DNA from: Neoceratodus forsteri
Taxonomy: Eukaryota; Chordata; Ceratodontiformes; Ceratodontidae
NCBI GenBank assembly: GCA_016271365.2
Contig: CM028131.1
Location: forward strand, 172,302,501-172,366,500
Direction of reading: 5' to 3'
DNA: 64,000 bases
Shown piece after piece: positions 20,430-30,330 of the stretch; position 1 is the first letter of the stretch, and every line of letters starts with the position of its first letter. A program made the position numbers and the translations under genes. Below the pieces are notes generated by a model. That model saw nothing but the letters and a program-made list of their open reading frames with translations, did no database searches and was not told the DNA's origin.

Positions 20430-20959
20430 GTCCTATAAAATGTCTTTTATCACATGGTACAATGTAGACATCAAGAGTGACTGGAATATTGGTATGTTCC
20501 ATCTGAAAGTACATCATAATACACTATTTAGAGAAAGCATATGTTAAATCAGATTTATGAAACACAACAAAAGCAATAAAAGAAGCAAAATAAATGATGA
20601 CAGGTTCACCTCCCCCCGTTCTGCAGACTAAACACTGAAAATTCAACAGTGGTACAGATAAAACCACAAAATTGTACCACATCATAAGGATTATGCATAA
20701 ACTCTATAGCAATTTTATACATTGCTTCCTCAAGAGTAGCACATTCATCCTTAAAATAATCCACAGTTTCCTTTTGGGGTCCCTCTAGGAGACCATCAAA
20801 ACATTCTTGGCATGTCTCTAAAAGTACACACGGTGCTTGTCCTGTAGGTAGATTTAAACCAGGTTGTTTAGCTCTGTGTCTGACTAGTTGGTAAATAAGC
20901 CTCTGGATGCACTGACAGGACATACTCTGAAAGAAAAGCATACAGCAATATGTTTTCAT
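20430..20959 (-). pseudogene. Right-arm duplicated unknown gene, copy A
   Basis: The frame begins MKTYCCMLFFQSMSCQCIQ (20959) and contains ETCQECFDGLLEG, ATLEEAMYKIAIEFMHNPYD and FCGFICTTVEFSVFSLQNG. After a frameshift near 20615 it reads FIAFVVFHKSD and ends with NIPVTLDVYNVP (about 20460). It is mostly helical in character with a hydrophobic second half. A second, more decayed copy lies 300 bp upstream on the same strand (21002-21318). No family can be assigned. Confidence 0.5.
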
Positions 20960-21001
20960 GACCTCTCACTGCATGGAGTGGTTTAGCAAGTGGAAAAGCC
21001 A

Positions 21002-21318
21002 TTTATCACATGGTACATTGTAGACATCAAGAGTGACTGGAATATCGGGAGCATGCCAGTATGTCCCATCTGAAAGTGCATCATAATACACTACAGTATT
21101 TAGGGAAAGCATATGCTAAATAAGATTTATGAAACACAACAAAAGCGACAGCTTCTGCATAATGTATGATGACAGAGTCATCCAGCCCTTTCTGCAGACT
21201 AAACACCAAGAGACCAACAGCGGTACAGAGAAAACTAAAAAAGTTTTCCAGATCATAAGGGCTATGCATAAATTCCATAATAACATCTTACATCGCTTCC
21301 TCAAGAGTAGCACACGTA
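21002..21318 (-). pseudogene. Right-arm duplicated unknown gene, copy B (partial)
   Basis: The frame contains EFMHSPYDLENFFSFLCTAV, LVFSLQKGLDDSVII, AVAFVVFHKSYLAYAF and IPVTLDVYNVP, parallel to copy A at about 70% DNA identity by eye. The region corresponding to the N-terminal part of copy A is not found upstream. Stops are present (for example near 21285). A tandem duplication inside the Polinton arm is the simplest explanation. Confidence 0.5.
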
Positions 21319-21487
21319 CAATATCACAATGTTTTTTTCTGCTTTATAGTACACACATACACATGACTATTACAATCATGATGTAAAGCCCACAAAGACA
21401 TTCATTGTCTTCCATGAATATATTGGCAAACAGTTTTACATTTTCTACAAGTGGCAACACTGATTCCTTTATATATTTATCTATATC

Positions 21488-21984
21488 CTACCATATTTCT
21501 GGAAGGGTACACATCATCAGTTCAGAGGCTGTATGTATGTCACAAAGGCACATTTCAAATATTGAGGTGAACCAAACAGTGATGGATGTCAATAATGGCT
21601 GAGGATCAGTTACATAAGTCTTTGTAGTCTGTCTGTACTTGCATCCCATATGATTCTCTGTAAAATAAAATATGACACTTTTTGGTACTGAAATATTTTC
21701 ATGTAACATGCAACAGTTTGGGGGGTAAATGTTTTTTACAATATGAACAGGGTCCCTGAATTTCTTTTTAGAAACTTTTTAAAGGGGCATTTGCTGACCA
21801 GACATGTGGCCTCTTTTCTAATCTCTCTGTCTGTCTGGTGGTACATATTTTTAATACACCACTTGGGATCATCAACTCTTTTCACATCATTTAAAACATG
21901 ACCAATATGTTGTAGTGTTTCGTTAGTAAAATTTAAGCACTGCTGTTTCATTGCTATTGTTAAAATCACAGGCATTAGTTGCAA
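21488..21984 (-). pseudogene. Right-arm unknown protein
   Basis: Two frames in a row (21736-21984, beginning MQLMPVILTIAMKQQCLNF, and 21488-21709) look like one gene broken near 21720. The first part has HIGHVLNDVKRVDDPKWC and CLVSKCPFKKFLKR, the second IFYFTENHMGCKYRQ and FEMCLCDIHTASELMMC. It is Cys-rich throughout. No family is recognised, and the join is an inference. Confidence 0.35.
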
Positions 21985-22146
21985 TATACTGTATGTATGG
22001 CTTCAGAAACATTTCTGAATAGTTCTCTAGCTGTTAATTCATCAGTGATACAAGAATGCTTTTTCTGACTAGGGTCCTCTATCTCGCACCCGGGACAGGC
22101 ATCAATCATTTCAACATGTATCACCCTCTCTCTATCACTGCAGCAA

Positions 22147-22443
22147 TTATGCCATGGATGGTATGATACATGACATACTTACAATACATATCATGGTCAG
22201 TTTTGGGGGTTTACTACTGAGGCCTGGTTTTTCACATGAGGACCCCTGTCTAATCTCTGTAGAAGAAGAGGTTTGGGTAGTGATCACAGCCTGTTCTGTG
22301 ACATTTTGAAACATTCTATCGCTCTCTGGATTTCTAACATAGTGGTCCTCACACATCTCATTAATAACCACATCTGTATCTTTCACACAGCAAACACAGT
22401 TGAGCATTAGATTTGTGGAAAGACACAGATCCATGCTGTCCAA
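22147..22443 (-). CDS. Right-arm unknown 98-codon frame
   Basis: The frame begins MDSMDLCLSTNLMLNCVCCV and is Ser/Thr-rich in the middle (TTQTSSSTEIRQGSS). Near its end the - strand reads 'atgtattgtaagtatg', a good splice donor, so it may be an exon that should join the frames at 21488-21984. It is unrecognised. Confidence 0.3.
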   Translation of the reverse strand: MDSMDLCLSTNLMLNCVCCVKDTDVVINEMCEDHYVRNPESDRMFQNVTEQAVITTQTSSSTEIRQGSSCEKPGLSSKPPKLTMICIVSMSCIIPSMA

Positions 22444-22639
22444 TTATGACTGCTGCTCCATCACAAATCCATCAATCTATTAAAGTAAAACAAAAACAGC
22501 TTTGGTCCTGTGACTCATTATAGGTAAGATCTTGTTCTACTACTAACTCATCTCCTCAGTTACACTATGTATGCATGTCACCACTCACACATTTTTTTAA
22601 TGTTAAAAATGTATTTACCTCATCAAGGCAACTCTTTCT

Positions 22640-23214
22640 GTTTTCTTCTTTTTTTCATCTTTCTCGTTCTTAGCCTGGGGTCACTGGCTGTGGCTGTTGC
22701 AGCATCATCATCCACCTCTTGGGCAGAGGTGACTTTTGGCTGTGTTTTGGATTTCTTTTTCACAACTTTCTCTGATGCTTTTTCTGGCAGTGTCTAGCCA
22801 CCAATCTTCTCTGGCTCCCCCTTCTTGTCACTCTCTGTTTTGTATTTTATAGTAACATCTTTTTCTGCATCAGATTCACAACCCAGCCTCTTCAAGGTCT
22901 TGCAGTGGTGCCTCTTCGGAAGGACAGTCAGATTTAGGATTTTCTGATTCACCAAACTGTGCAGTGAGATTCTTTTTGATGTCAGACACTCTTCCACTCA
23001 ACAAGACTTGTGTGGGACATTCTTTTTTGCACCTCATGTAGTACAAATACGTTGGCTTGGGTTGTGAGGCTGTGATAGCCATCTTCTTGCTTGGCTTTTC
23101 ATCTCCAGACTTTTCATTTGGTGGTGTGACAGTCTGTTCTGTTGCTGGGATGTTGGTTTGAGAAGCACCGCTCTGTGTCATCTTCTTCCTGATGTTTTGG
23201 ATAATCTGCTCCAA
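22640..23214 (-). pseudogene. Right-arm charged Lys/Glu-rich protein
   Basis: The ATG at 23214 opens MEQIIQNIRKKMTQSGASQ, followed by a low-complexity hydrophilic stretch and TYLYYMRCKKECPTQVLL. After a frameshift near 22900 it continues as KRLGCESDAEKDVTIKYK and an acidic/basic run, and further Lys-rich codons (EKVVKKKSKTQPK) follow in another frame to about 22640. It is probably a disordered nuclear-type protein; there is no domain match. It is the outermost right-arm gene, about 65 bp downstream of a TATA box, mirroring the left arm. Confidence 0.45.
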
Positions 23215-23277
23215 GTCTATAAAACAGAATCTGAGGAGTCTCTCAAAAAGCTGTGCATTCTAACTTGAACTGCAGGG

Positions 23278-23286
23278 TTTATATAA
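23278..23286 (-). promoter_or_regulatory. TATA box of the right-arm gene
   Basis: On the - strand the sequence reads 'cttatataaac', about 65 bp before the ATG at 23214. It mirrors the left-arm TATA box at 2293. Use as a promoter is inferred from position and match. Confidence 0.5.
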
Positions 23287-23453
23287 GGCTTTGTAAGATG
23301 GACTGCCCCTTCATACTATACATGGTAACATGTGTCACATGCACATCTATTGTAGCCCCCACACCCTTTTTAAAAACATTATAAATATCACCAACATTTC
23401 ATTCAGCCTTCTCTATGATGCTACACAGAGCTGAGGAGGAGAACTACAGGTAT

Positions 23454-23713
23454 GTGTCTTCCTTTCTCTGATTCAAATGTATTTTATTCTGTATTTCATG
23501 ATAGGATAAAAATTATTAGTTTGTGATTGCTATAGAATAATTACACACACACTCACACACACAGTCTTTGCTTGATGAACTCATTTACACAGAGGTCCTA
23601 TTTAACATATGACTGTATATACATATACATGGAGGTAGCTTTTTGGTACAAGTTTACACAGGTGTACAGATGCATGCTAAATTATGTTATACCTTGTTTG
23701 TTATAAAACAGAA
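23454..23713 (-). repeat. Polinton right terminal inverted repeat
   Basis: This is the reverse complement match of 1121-1411, running from 'cctttctctgattcaaatg' to the outer end 'gtttgttataaaacagaa'. It lacks the long GT expansion of the left copy. The next bases outward (aaggag) do not match the left flank (cccctg), so no target duplication is visible. Confidence 0.92.
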
Positions 23714-23889
23714 AAGGAGTACTTACTCAGTCAGATGGCTTTCCCTCTGTGGGGGTCTCCAAACAGATCTCCAAAGCCTCTACATGATGAGGTTGCCTCC
23801 TAGATACAACATTCCAAAAAATATCCTAGTCAAAAAACATACACAAACCCCTGCAATTATACTCCCAAGCCAACAGGGGGCACATAACA

Positions 23890-24300
23890 CTACATAAACC
23901 CTAACTTATTTTGGGGGGCAGCGTAGGTGTGAGGTGTGGGTGCAAGGTAGAGGGTAGTGCTGTAAAGAGAAGAAGGACTGAGATTCATGGGGGCATAGTG
24001 ATGGGGCAGGTGGTTCAAGCTAGGATGGTGGGGCTTGTGTTCAAGCTAGGATGGTGGGGCTTGGGTATGAGCCAGGATGGTGGGACTTGGGTTTGAGGGG
24101 AGGGGTGGAGGAAGGGGACAGGGGTTTGAGCTGGGATGTGGGACTTGGGTTCAAGCCAGGATAGTGGGGGGCAGGGGTTTGAGGGGTGCAGGAGAAAAGA
24201 GTGGGACAGGTGTTTGAGCTAGGATAGTGGGACTCAGGTTCATACCAGGATGGCATGGCAGGGGTTTGAGGGGTGCAGGAGAAGGAGGGGAGTAGGATGC
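23890..24300. repeat. Degenerate G-rich minisatellite
   Basis: Variants of 'gggtttgagccaggatggtggg' repeat about ten times with irregular spacing of roughly 30-50 bp. No gene is seen between 23714 and 24699. The tract is purine-rich on the + strand. Confidence 0.7.
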
Positions 24301-24699
24301 TTAGAAAATGGTGATGTTATGTAATTTCTGGGGTTTGAGCGCATGTCATTTCCTGTGCAAGTGGGCAGGGCATGGGTTTGAACACATGTCATTTCCTGTG
24401 GAAATGGGTGGGACCAATGCATTTAGGAACGGACTTCCTCTTAAACAGGGGACAATTCTGATTGGTCCATTTTAGGCCATGCCCACCTGTCAAATGATGT
24501 GGCACGTGCTGATTGGCTGAAATGTAACATTGTGATGAGATATATGAACTTATACTACTCACCTACAACCAGCACAATTAGGAATCATTTGTGAGATTAA
24601 AACAAAATCTAATGAAATCTGAAGTTTCACTGACCTGCCTATAGATAACCCACATTTATCATTGATTGAAGCTGGTGGTCCCTGCTCTGACAGGATGAG

Positions 24700-25760
24700 A
24701 TGGCAGCTGCAATGGTCCCACTCCCTTTGGTATTGGTAGTGATTCTACAGTCCTCATTGGTATGTTGCAGCAGTCCTAAATTAGATCTCTACTTCAAATC
24801 TTCAATTGCTGACCTGCAAGAAAAAGTACAGAGTTTAAGCAACCAGCAGAGGGACACTGACATGTTTCTGTCCTACACAGATGAAAAAGACTCTAGACAT
24901 GAAGCTAGAATCCAGGAACTTGAGAGAATGGTGGGGCTCCTGTGGAACCAGCCCAAAGACTTAGAGAACAGAAACCACAGGAACAATATTAGAATTATTG
25001 GCCTTCCAGAGTGTATTGAGAGTCAGATGCAACTATGTTTCTGAAACAGGAGCTCCAAAACCTTCTTCAGTATAACCGGAGGCTGACCATGGAAATCAAG
25101 AAAGTGTCCAGATCCCTGATACCCCCTCCCCAAGCTGGAGGCCATCCTTGGCATCTCTTGGCAAAATGACTGAAGTTCTCTGTGATGAAAAATATCCTTG
25201 CTCTGGCCACGGAGAAGGGTTCAATCTCCTGGGAAGGTCACCACATCCTGATCTTCAGCACTTACTCCTCTGACCTAGCTGCAAAAAGAAAGGAGTTCAC
25301 AGCAGCTTGACTTGCCCTTCAGGAGCGGGGGGTAATGTTCCAGCTCCAGTTCTCTGCCAAACTCAGAATTGTGAGAAATGGGGCACCTAACACCTTTGAA
25401 ACTACAGAGGATGCCACCAGGTACATCCACAGGAACTGGTCAGAAAAGGCTAGGTATCTAGTGTACCATTTTGAAAACTCTAGCTCTAGAAAGGAAATGC
25501 CTGCCTCAACAGGTCAAAGGTCAGCCTCACATAGACAGATGCCCTTCAGCAGGCCTCAAGATGACAAGACAAAGACTGGCAGACTACAAGGTTGAAAAGA
25601 ATGACAGGCAAAGACTGTACAAAATCTCTGAATGCACACAGCAGCAATCAACCCAGAGAATGCAGCAGAGACTCTGGCTCTTTCTCACATGGATCAGACT
25701 CTTTGGGAGAGACTGCTCTCCAATGAGCAGGGCAAGACAGAGACTTAAATAACTGTCCAT
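24700..25760 (+). pseudogene. L1-like LINE ORF1 protein
   Basis: The frame from 24700 has a coiled-coil part (KVQSLSNQQ to RIQELERMV) followed by DLENRNHRNNIRIIGLPE, the signature joining the coiled coil to the RRM domain of L1-type ORF1 proteins. After a frameshift near 25040 the C-terminal domain appears (ALQERGVMFQLQFSAKLRI, about 25320). ORF1 proteins bind LINE RNA as trimers. It pairs with the ORF2 at 31.05 kb, from which it is separated by a tyrosine-recombinase element. Confidence 0.8.
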
Positions 25761-26244
25761 TACTCCTATTATCCACTAAAGAATTTGTGACCCTGGAAGT
25801 AGAGGACACAGGAACAGCTGAACCATGATCCCAGGCTGACATCACCATGAGCACCCTGCCAGCAGATGGGGATATGTGGGGGGGGTACAGACAAGACCAA
25901 ACTGGACTGGGATTTTCCACCCCTGCCAACTGCAGACAGTACTTGAATTGCGACTGGAAATTATACTCTTTGATGTATATTAGGAACTGCTGTTCATCTT
26001 CAGCAGATATTCTGTTTTGTATCCTTTAGGATTTGATATGCTTATCCTCTCCCATGCTTGAGTTTAACAGAAACTTCTCCTCCTTGGACCAGGTAAAATC
26101 GAGTAGTTAAATGAGGCTGTGATTTATTGATGAAAGTCATGCTCATTTCCTATTTTTCTTTTGATGGTGGGGACTAGAACAGGTGGGATGTGGAGGGAAA
26201 TGAGGTATCTTAATCATAAAGTATTTCTGTAATATATGTTTGAT

Positions 26245-26690
26245 GTTTGGGAATAGTGTGAGTGCTTGTGGGAACTTTAACTTTGGCCTTTCTGTATTCC
26301 CACACTCAGTAGAGGAGCCGGGTGGCATTATGGAAATAGAAGGCATAGCACTAAGGGTAAGAAGAGTACAGGAGGAAGAGGAGGGGAGTATGGAGAATGT
26401 TCAAGGGTCAGCACTACAGGAGGATAGTGCCAGAGGAGGAGAGGAAGGAAGATGTTCAAAACACACTAAGCATTGAGTGAGGGGAGAGGCTGGTTTAAAT
26501 TTGGATGGTGGATGGAGTTATTCCCCCAAATAGAACCTCGAGCAAAGCTCTCCCATTCAGTGTTTGGGAATAGTGTAAGTGCTTGTGTAAACTTTACCTT
26601 TAATTTTGCCCTTTCTCTATTCCCACCCTCAGCAGTGGAGCCGGGCTGCATTACGGAACTAGAAGGCCCAAAAAGAAGAGATAACTCCTC
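26245..26690. repeat. Split direct repeats at the 3' end of the Ngaro/DIRS element
   Basis: About 110 bp starting 'tgtttgggaatagtgt' and containing 'ctattcccac' and 'gagccgg' occurs at 26245-26345 and again at 26549-26670 in the same orientation, with 200 bp of A/G-rich DNA between. This resembles the B1-A2-B2 arrangement of split direct repeats. I could not find a matching A1 copy at the 5' end near 30.9 kb. Confidence 0.65.
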
Positions 26691-26977
26691 CAACTCACAG
26701 AAAGTGTAAACAGTAGGACGCAGGAGAGGGAAAAAAAAACATTTGAGGAGGAAACCTCTGAGGAACCATACCTACAGAACTGCCCTTCCTCTTGACATAC
26801 TAAGAGGAGATATTCCTAAATGATTGCTGGAGTTCTGCTTCAGGATTAGGGATGTAGATCTTGAAGAATGAATAGGTCCACTTTCCGAGTTTCTTGATGA
26901 TGTGAGCAGGGACATTGTTCTTCAATGTGGAAGTTGCAGCTCTGATTCAAAAAGTGTAATCTGTGAAGGCAAAAAGA

Positions 26978-27379
26978 TTAAGTCTGAGTCTTTGTAATGG
27001 GATTCTCATGTGTTCCATGAAACGTGGCTGATAGTGCTGTGACATTATGAATAGATAGGAGAGGTTTTGAAGAACTGGAACAAGCATGATGCTGCATCAG
27101 ATGATCCAATATGGCTACTGGACACCAATTATTTTGAGTGGGGTGGTATGAGATCTGAACTCCTTGATGCAGCCTGTCAGTTTTTGTAGTTGAGAGGAAG
27201 AGAACATAATGATCTTCTTGTTTTCTTAAATTGGAAACTGTAAGAAATTTAACTGAAGAGTCTGAAGAAGTAGTAAACTCTCCAGGACACAGGACGCCAT
27301 AGTATGCAAAGCAACTAGCTGAAGAAATCATGATGTGTGAGGTAGGGTTGAAAGGGTTGGTGCTTAGTAAATCTAACAA
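26978..27379 (-). pseudogene. Tyrosine recombinase of the Ngaro/DIRS element
   Basis: The frame contains CFAYYGVLCPGEF (where the catalytic Arg of the first box seems replaced, as CPGEF), KFLTVSNLRKQEDHYVLFL, TKTDRLHQGV and WCPVAILDHL, the layout of the catalytic half of these recombinases. The C-terminal H-x-x-R and Tyr part is missing or frameshifted past 26978. Confidence 0.75.
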
Positions 27380-27878
27380 TTTGTGAAATATAGATCCTTT
27401 GATAGGTAATTGTTTACGAACATTTGATCAGGACGCTTTATGGATTCCAAATAGGAAAGATTGACTGAAATGTGTGATATGACTGAAGACACAGATGGAT
27501 TCAACTAATACAGAAAAAAATGAATTTCAGATAAGTATTGTTTAATGGTCCCGAATGATAACTTCATGGCTTGTTGGCAGAAGGTTATTAATGCCAGGAT
27601 ATGATTGATAGAGAAGGAGTTTGGATGAATTGATTGGAAGGTACAGAATGAGGAAAATGTCTTCCAGGCTGACCACATAATGACTTCAGCATGTTGACAA
27701 TTGAATGTTAAGTCATGATTAGATCAGTTAATCGAGGAGGGGAGGTCATGGCTGAATCTGTTGCAGGACAGATGCAATGGAATTCCTGGAATTGAAACTG
27801 AGACAGATAAGAAGCAGCTTTGTTTGCATAGCCAGGGATATGAAAATATTTCATGGTGAAATTGTGGTACAATGATAA

Positions 27879-28204
27879 TCAAGTCAGCCTCCACAACATG
27901 ATGAAATGGGCTAATGACCTACCTCTAGTTATGCTATCTACAGTACACTGATCATCAGAGAAGATTGAGACAGTCTGCAAAGACCAAAGATGGTCCCATA
28001 TGGATGCAGCAGGTATGATAAGATAAATTCTGAATAAAGGAGATGCTTTAGAAAAGTCTTGAAGATTGTATATGTCAGGAGGCCAAGGAGCTGCAAACCA
28101 GGAATGATCAGAAATAGCTGTAAAACAATGATTAGGAAATGCATCGGTATATATACTGGGATGGAGATTGGGAAAGGGTTCTTTATAGAACATGGAGCAT
28201 CCAT
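27879..28204 (-). pseudogene. RNase H domain of the Ngaro/DIRS element
   Basis: The frame shows IYTDAF (first acidic residue), HSWFAAPWPPDIYN and IFSDDQCTVDSI (later Asp), then RGRSLAHF, as expected for the RNase H following an RT of this class. Two overlapping frames indicate a frameshift. Confidence 0.7.
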
Positions 28205-28226
28205 TCCGATGAGCTAGGAAGTGGGA

Positions 28227-28700
28227 CTACATCACTAAATCAGATCTGGCTGTAGCAGTGATGGATACGTGATGGTGAAGTTTGGAGACTGAAGAGGCCA
28301 ATGATAAAAGGTAGGAAATGACTGAATGATCTTGCAGAATGATTTGAATTATGCAACTGAGATGACCCAGGAGTGAAAGCAATTCGCATTTGGTACATGA
28401 GGAATGAATGGAAAAAGGTTCTACTAGCTCATGAATCCTGAGTAGTTTATTAAGAGATAATCTGGCTTCTACGCATTTTGTATCCAACTTGATACCTAAA
28501 AATTCAATAGACATAGAATGTCCAAAAGGTTTCTCTTCAGACAAAGGCACTGCTAACTCATGGAAGAGGTGAACAAGAGCAGTGATGCCAGCAACTGGAG
28601 GTGAATCGAGTGGATCGATTAGTAAGAAATTGTCTAGGAGACGGACGACAGCTGGACTATGACAAATGTTGAGCAATAGCCAACAAAGCATGCTTTGCAA
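28227..28700 (-). pseudogene. Reverse transcriptase of the Ngaro/DIRS element
   Basis: The frame has RLLDNFLLIDPLDSPPVAG, where the YxDD-type box reads LLDN, so the second catalytic Asp is Asn. It continues SEEKPFGHSMSIEFLGIKLD and CTKCELLSLLGHLSC. The N-terminal palm and fingers (28.7-29.2 kb) are in broken frames. Confidence 0.8.
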
Positions 28701-29288
28701 CTAAAAGTCAGATGAATAGAGAAGTAGTAATGATTTTCCCCATTTAATGTCATATACAGTGAGTGTCATAGAGAAGGATGAATGGACAGCAATTTAAAAA
28801 CATCTGAATTGTCCACTTTTGAGAGCAAGGAGCTGGGGCCAAATTGCCTAATAATTGTAACAGCATCATCTATGCAAGCATAGGAGAGAGAGAATACTCA
28901 CTAAATGGAATCAACTAATTGATGCTAGAAATAAACTTGGATCGACATGCTGATAAATCAAAGATTAGTTGTTTTTGCCCTAAAGATTTCTAGTAGCCAC
29001 ACCAATAGGACTGATCCAGTAGGTGGGAAATAGTGGATGCAGAAAAGGACTAATGATGAATCATTTTTGAAGTCCTTTCTGTAATAATTACTACATGACT
29101 TTGGATTCTTTTAAGGCAGACTGCAGGTTATAACATTCAAAGGTGTCAGAGGGAAGCAATGGAATGCTTGTGTGAAATCCTTTGGAAAAGCCAGACAGTA
29201 GATATTCAATGAATGGACAAGAAGGATGAGCAGTTACCGATTGGACTAAAGCCTGTAGATTGGCAGGAGTGGAGGGGTGCAGTAATTC

Positions 29289-29510
29289 TTATTGTTTTGA
29301 TTGAGGCACTTTTAGACTCAGGAATCGAGCATGAACTTCACTGCAGAAACTGCAAATATGGAGAAACTGACAACTGTAACTCGAGCATCCATTATAACTG
29401 AATTTCTTGCGAATCGGTTTGCCTCCCACATACTTAATTTGCTTTCTGTGCTTGTCCAGGTTGGGGTAAATGTTTGCATAAAGATTAGAGATCATGTTGG
29501 TCAATCGCAA
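29289..29510 (-). pseudogene. Gag-like zinc-finger segment of the Ngaro/DIRS element
   Basis: The frame contains FSYNGCSSYSCQFLHICSFC and a following EVHARF, a C-x5-C-x5-H-x2-C type finger found at the end of Ngaro-type gag proteins. It precedes the reverse transcriptase. Confidence 0.6.
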
Positions 29511-30033
29511 AGAGGAAAAGGAAGCTGGCGCTGGACCAGCTGGTAAATTCCTTGTGATCTTGGAAGATGAGGAGACATCAGAAGCTTTCAGAGGGCAGAG
29601 GGAGGCAAAGTGGAAAAACGAGCTGCATAGCAGACAGGAATATGATTGCTGGCCAGTGAAATTATGGCAGAAGAGTTCATTGTCCAGGATGGCCGAATTC
29701 TGTCTTGTATTAAAATGAGCTAATGCAGCAGCAGCTTTAGTGGAAAAAGACAGAAGATAGTCAAAAAGTGGGTTCCTCCATACTGGATGCCTAGATCAAT
29801 GATGAGATAAAGATATGAATCCAGTTCTTCTCATCTAGAGGAGTAAGCAGAGCAGACTATGTCATGGTATAAGCTGAAAGCAAGAAAGAATTTGGATATG
29901 GTTAATTTCTTCATGAGTCTTGGATCTTTCAACTTCAGGATGATGGAGATGTCTCTACAGGATGCTATTCTGTTTTCAATGGTATTATGGGATGAGATAA
30001 TGAGAGATATCAGGATTATGTCCTTCCCATCTA

Positions 30034-30330
30034 TTATAGAATATCTTTGTGTAGGTGACTTTGGATCAGATGAATGAGAGATATGAATAGTGAAGGAGTG
30101 GCTGAAGGAGAGGTACCTGGGTATTGTTGAGGTTGAAGACCAGAAGTAGAGGGAGTGCTCCTAGGAAGTGCAGAGCGAGTTGAAACAGCATCCTCATGGA
30201 TATGAAAAGTGGTTGTAGGAGTAGGGGAAGTCATTGAGCTGGACACTGTAATGGGTTGTGAGGGAAGGTGATCTTTGAGAGAAGATATGCGGGATTGTAG
30301 CTCTGATACTGAGGTAGTCACCTGAGCCAT
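30034..30330 (-). pseudogene. Gag-like N-terminal segment, Ser/Thr/Pro-rich
   Basis: The frame begins MAQVTTSVSELQSRISSLKD, a short helical stretch, then becomes Ser/Thr/Pro-rich (STPSTSGLQPQQYPGTSPSA). Its position upstream of the finger and RT suggests the gag ORF. There is no domain match. Confidence 0.5.

Larger units (their letters stand above)
1121..23713. mobile_element. Maverick/Polinton virus-like DNA transposon (degraded)
   Basis: The element is delimited by inverted terminal repeats (1121-1411 and 23454-23713). Between them are the hallmark Polinton genes: protein-primed family B DNA polymerase, retrovirus-like integrase, adenovirus-type cysteine protease, major and minor capsid proteins, and small conserved accessory proteins. 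The 22.6-kb span includes about 5.9 kb of later insertions (an L2-like piece at 7.94-8.88 kb, CR1 at 9.45-13.38 kb, a CR1 piece at 17.28-17.97 kb and a MITE at 14.31-14.62 kb), so the original was about 16.7 kb, typical for the family. Left-half genes read rightward and right-half genes leftward, converging near 14 kb. Frameshifts and stops in almost every gene show an old, inactive copy. The 6-bp target duplication expected for Polintons is not visible at the ends I chose. Confidence 0.93.

Noticed and set aside
20606..20710. NPYDVVQF stretch resembling a BH1-like motif of Bcl-2 family proteins
   Set aside because: The resemblance rests on a few residues, and the Trp-Gly-Arg core expected there is absent. 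No other BH box is convincing.
25847..26029. Short frames between L1 ORF1 and the Ngaro/DIRS element
   Set aside because: No domain; probably decayed L1 inter-ORF sequence.
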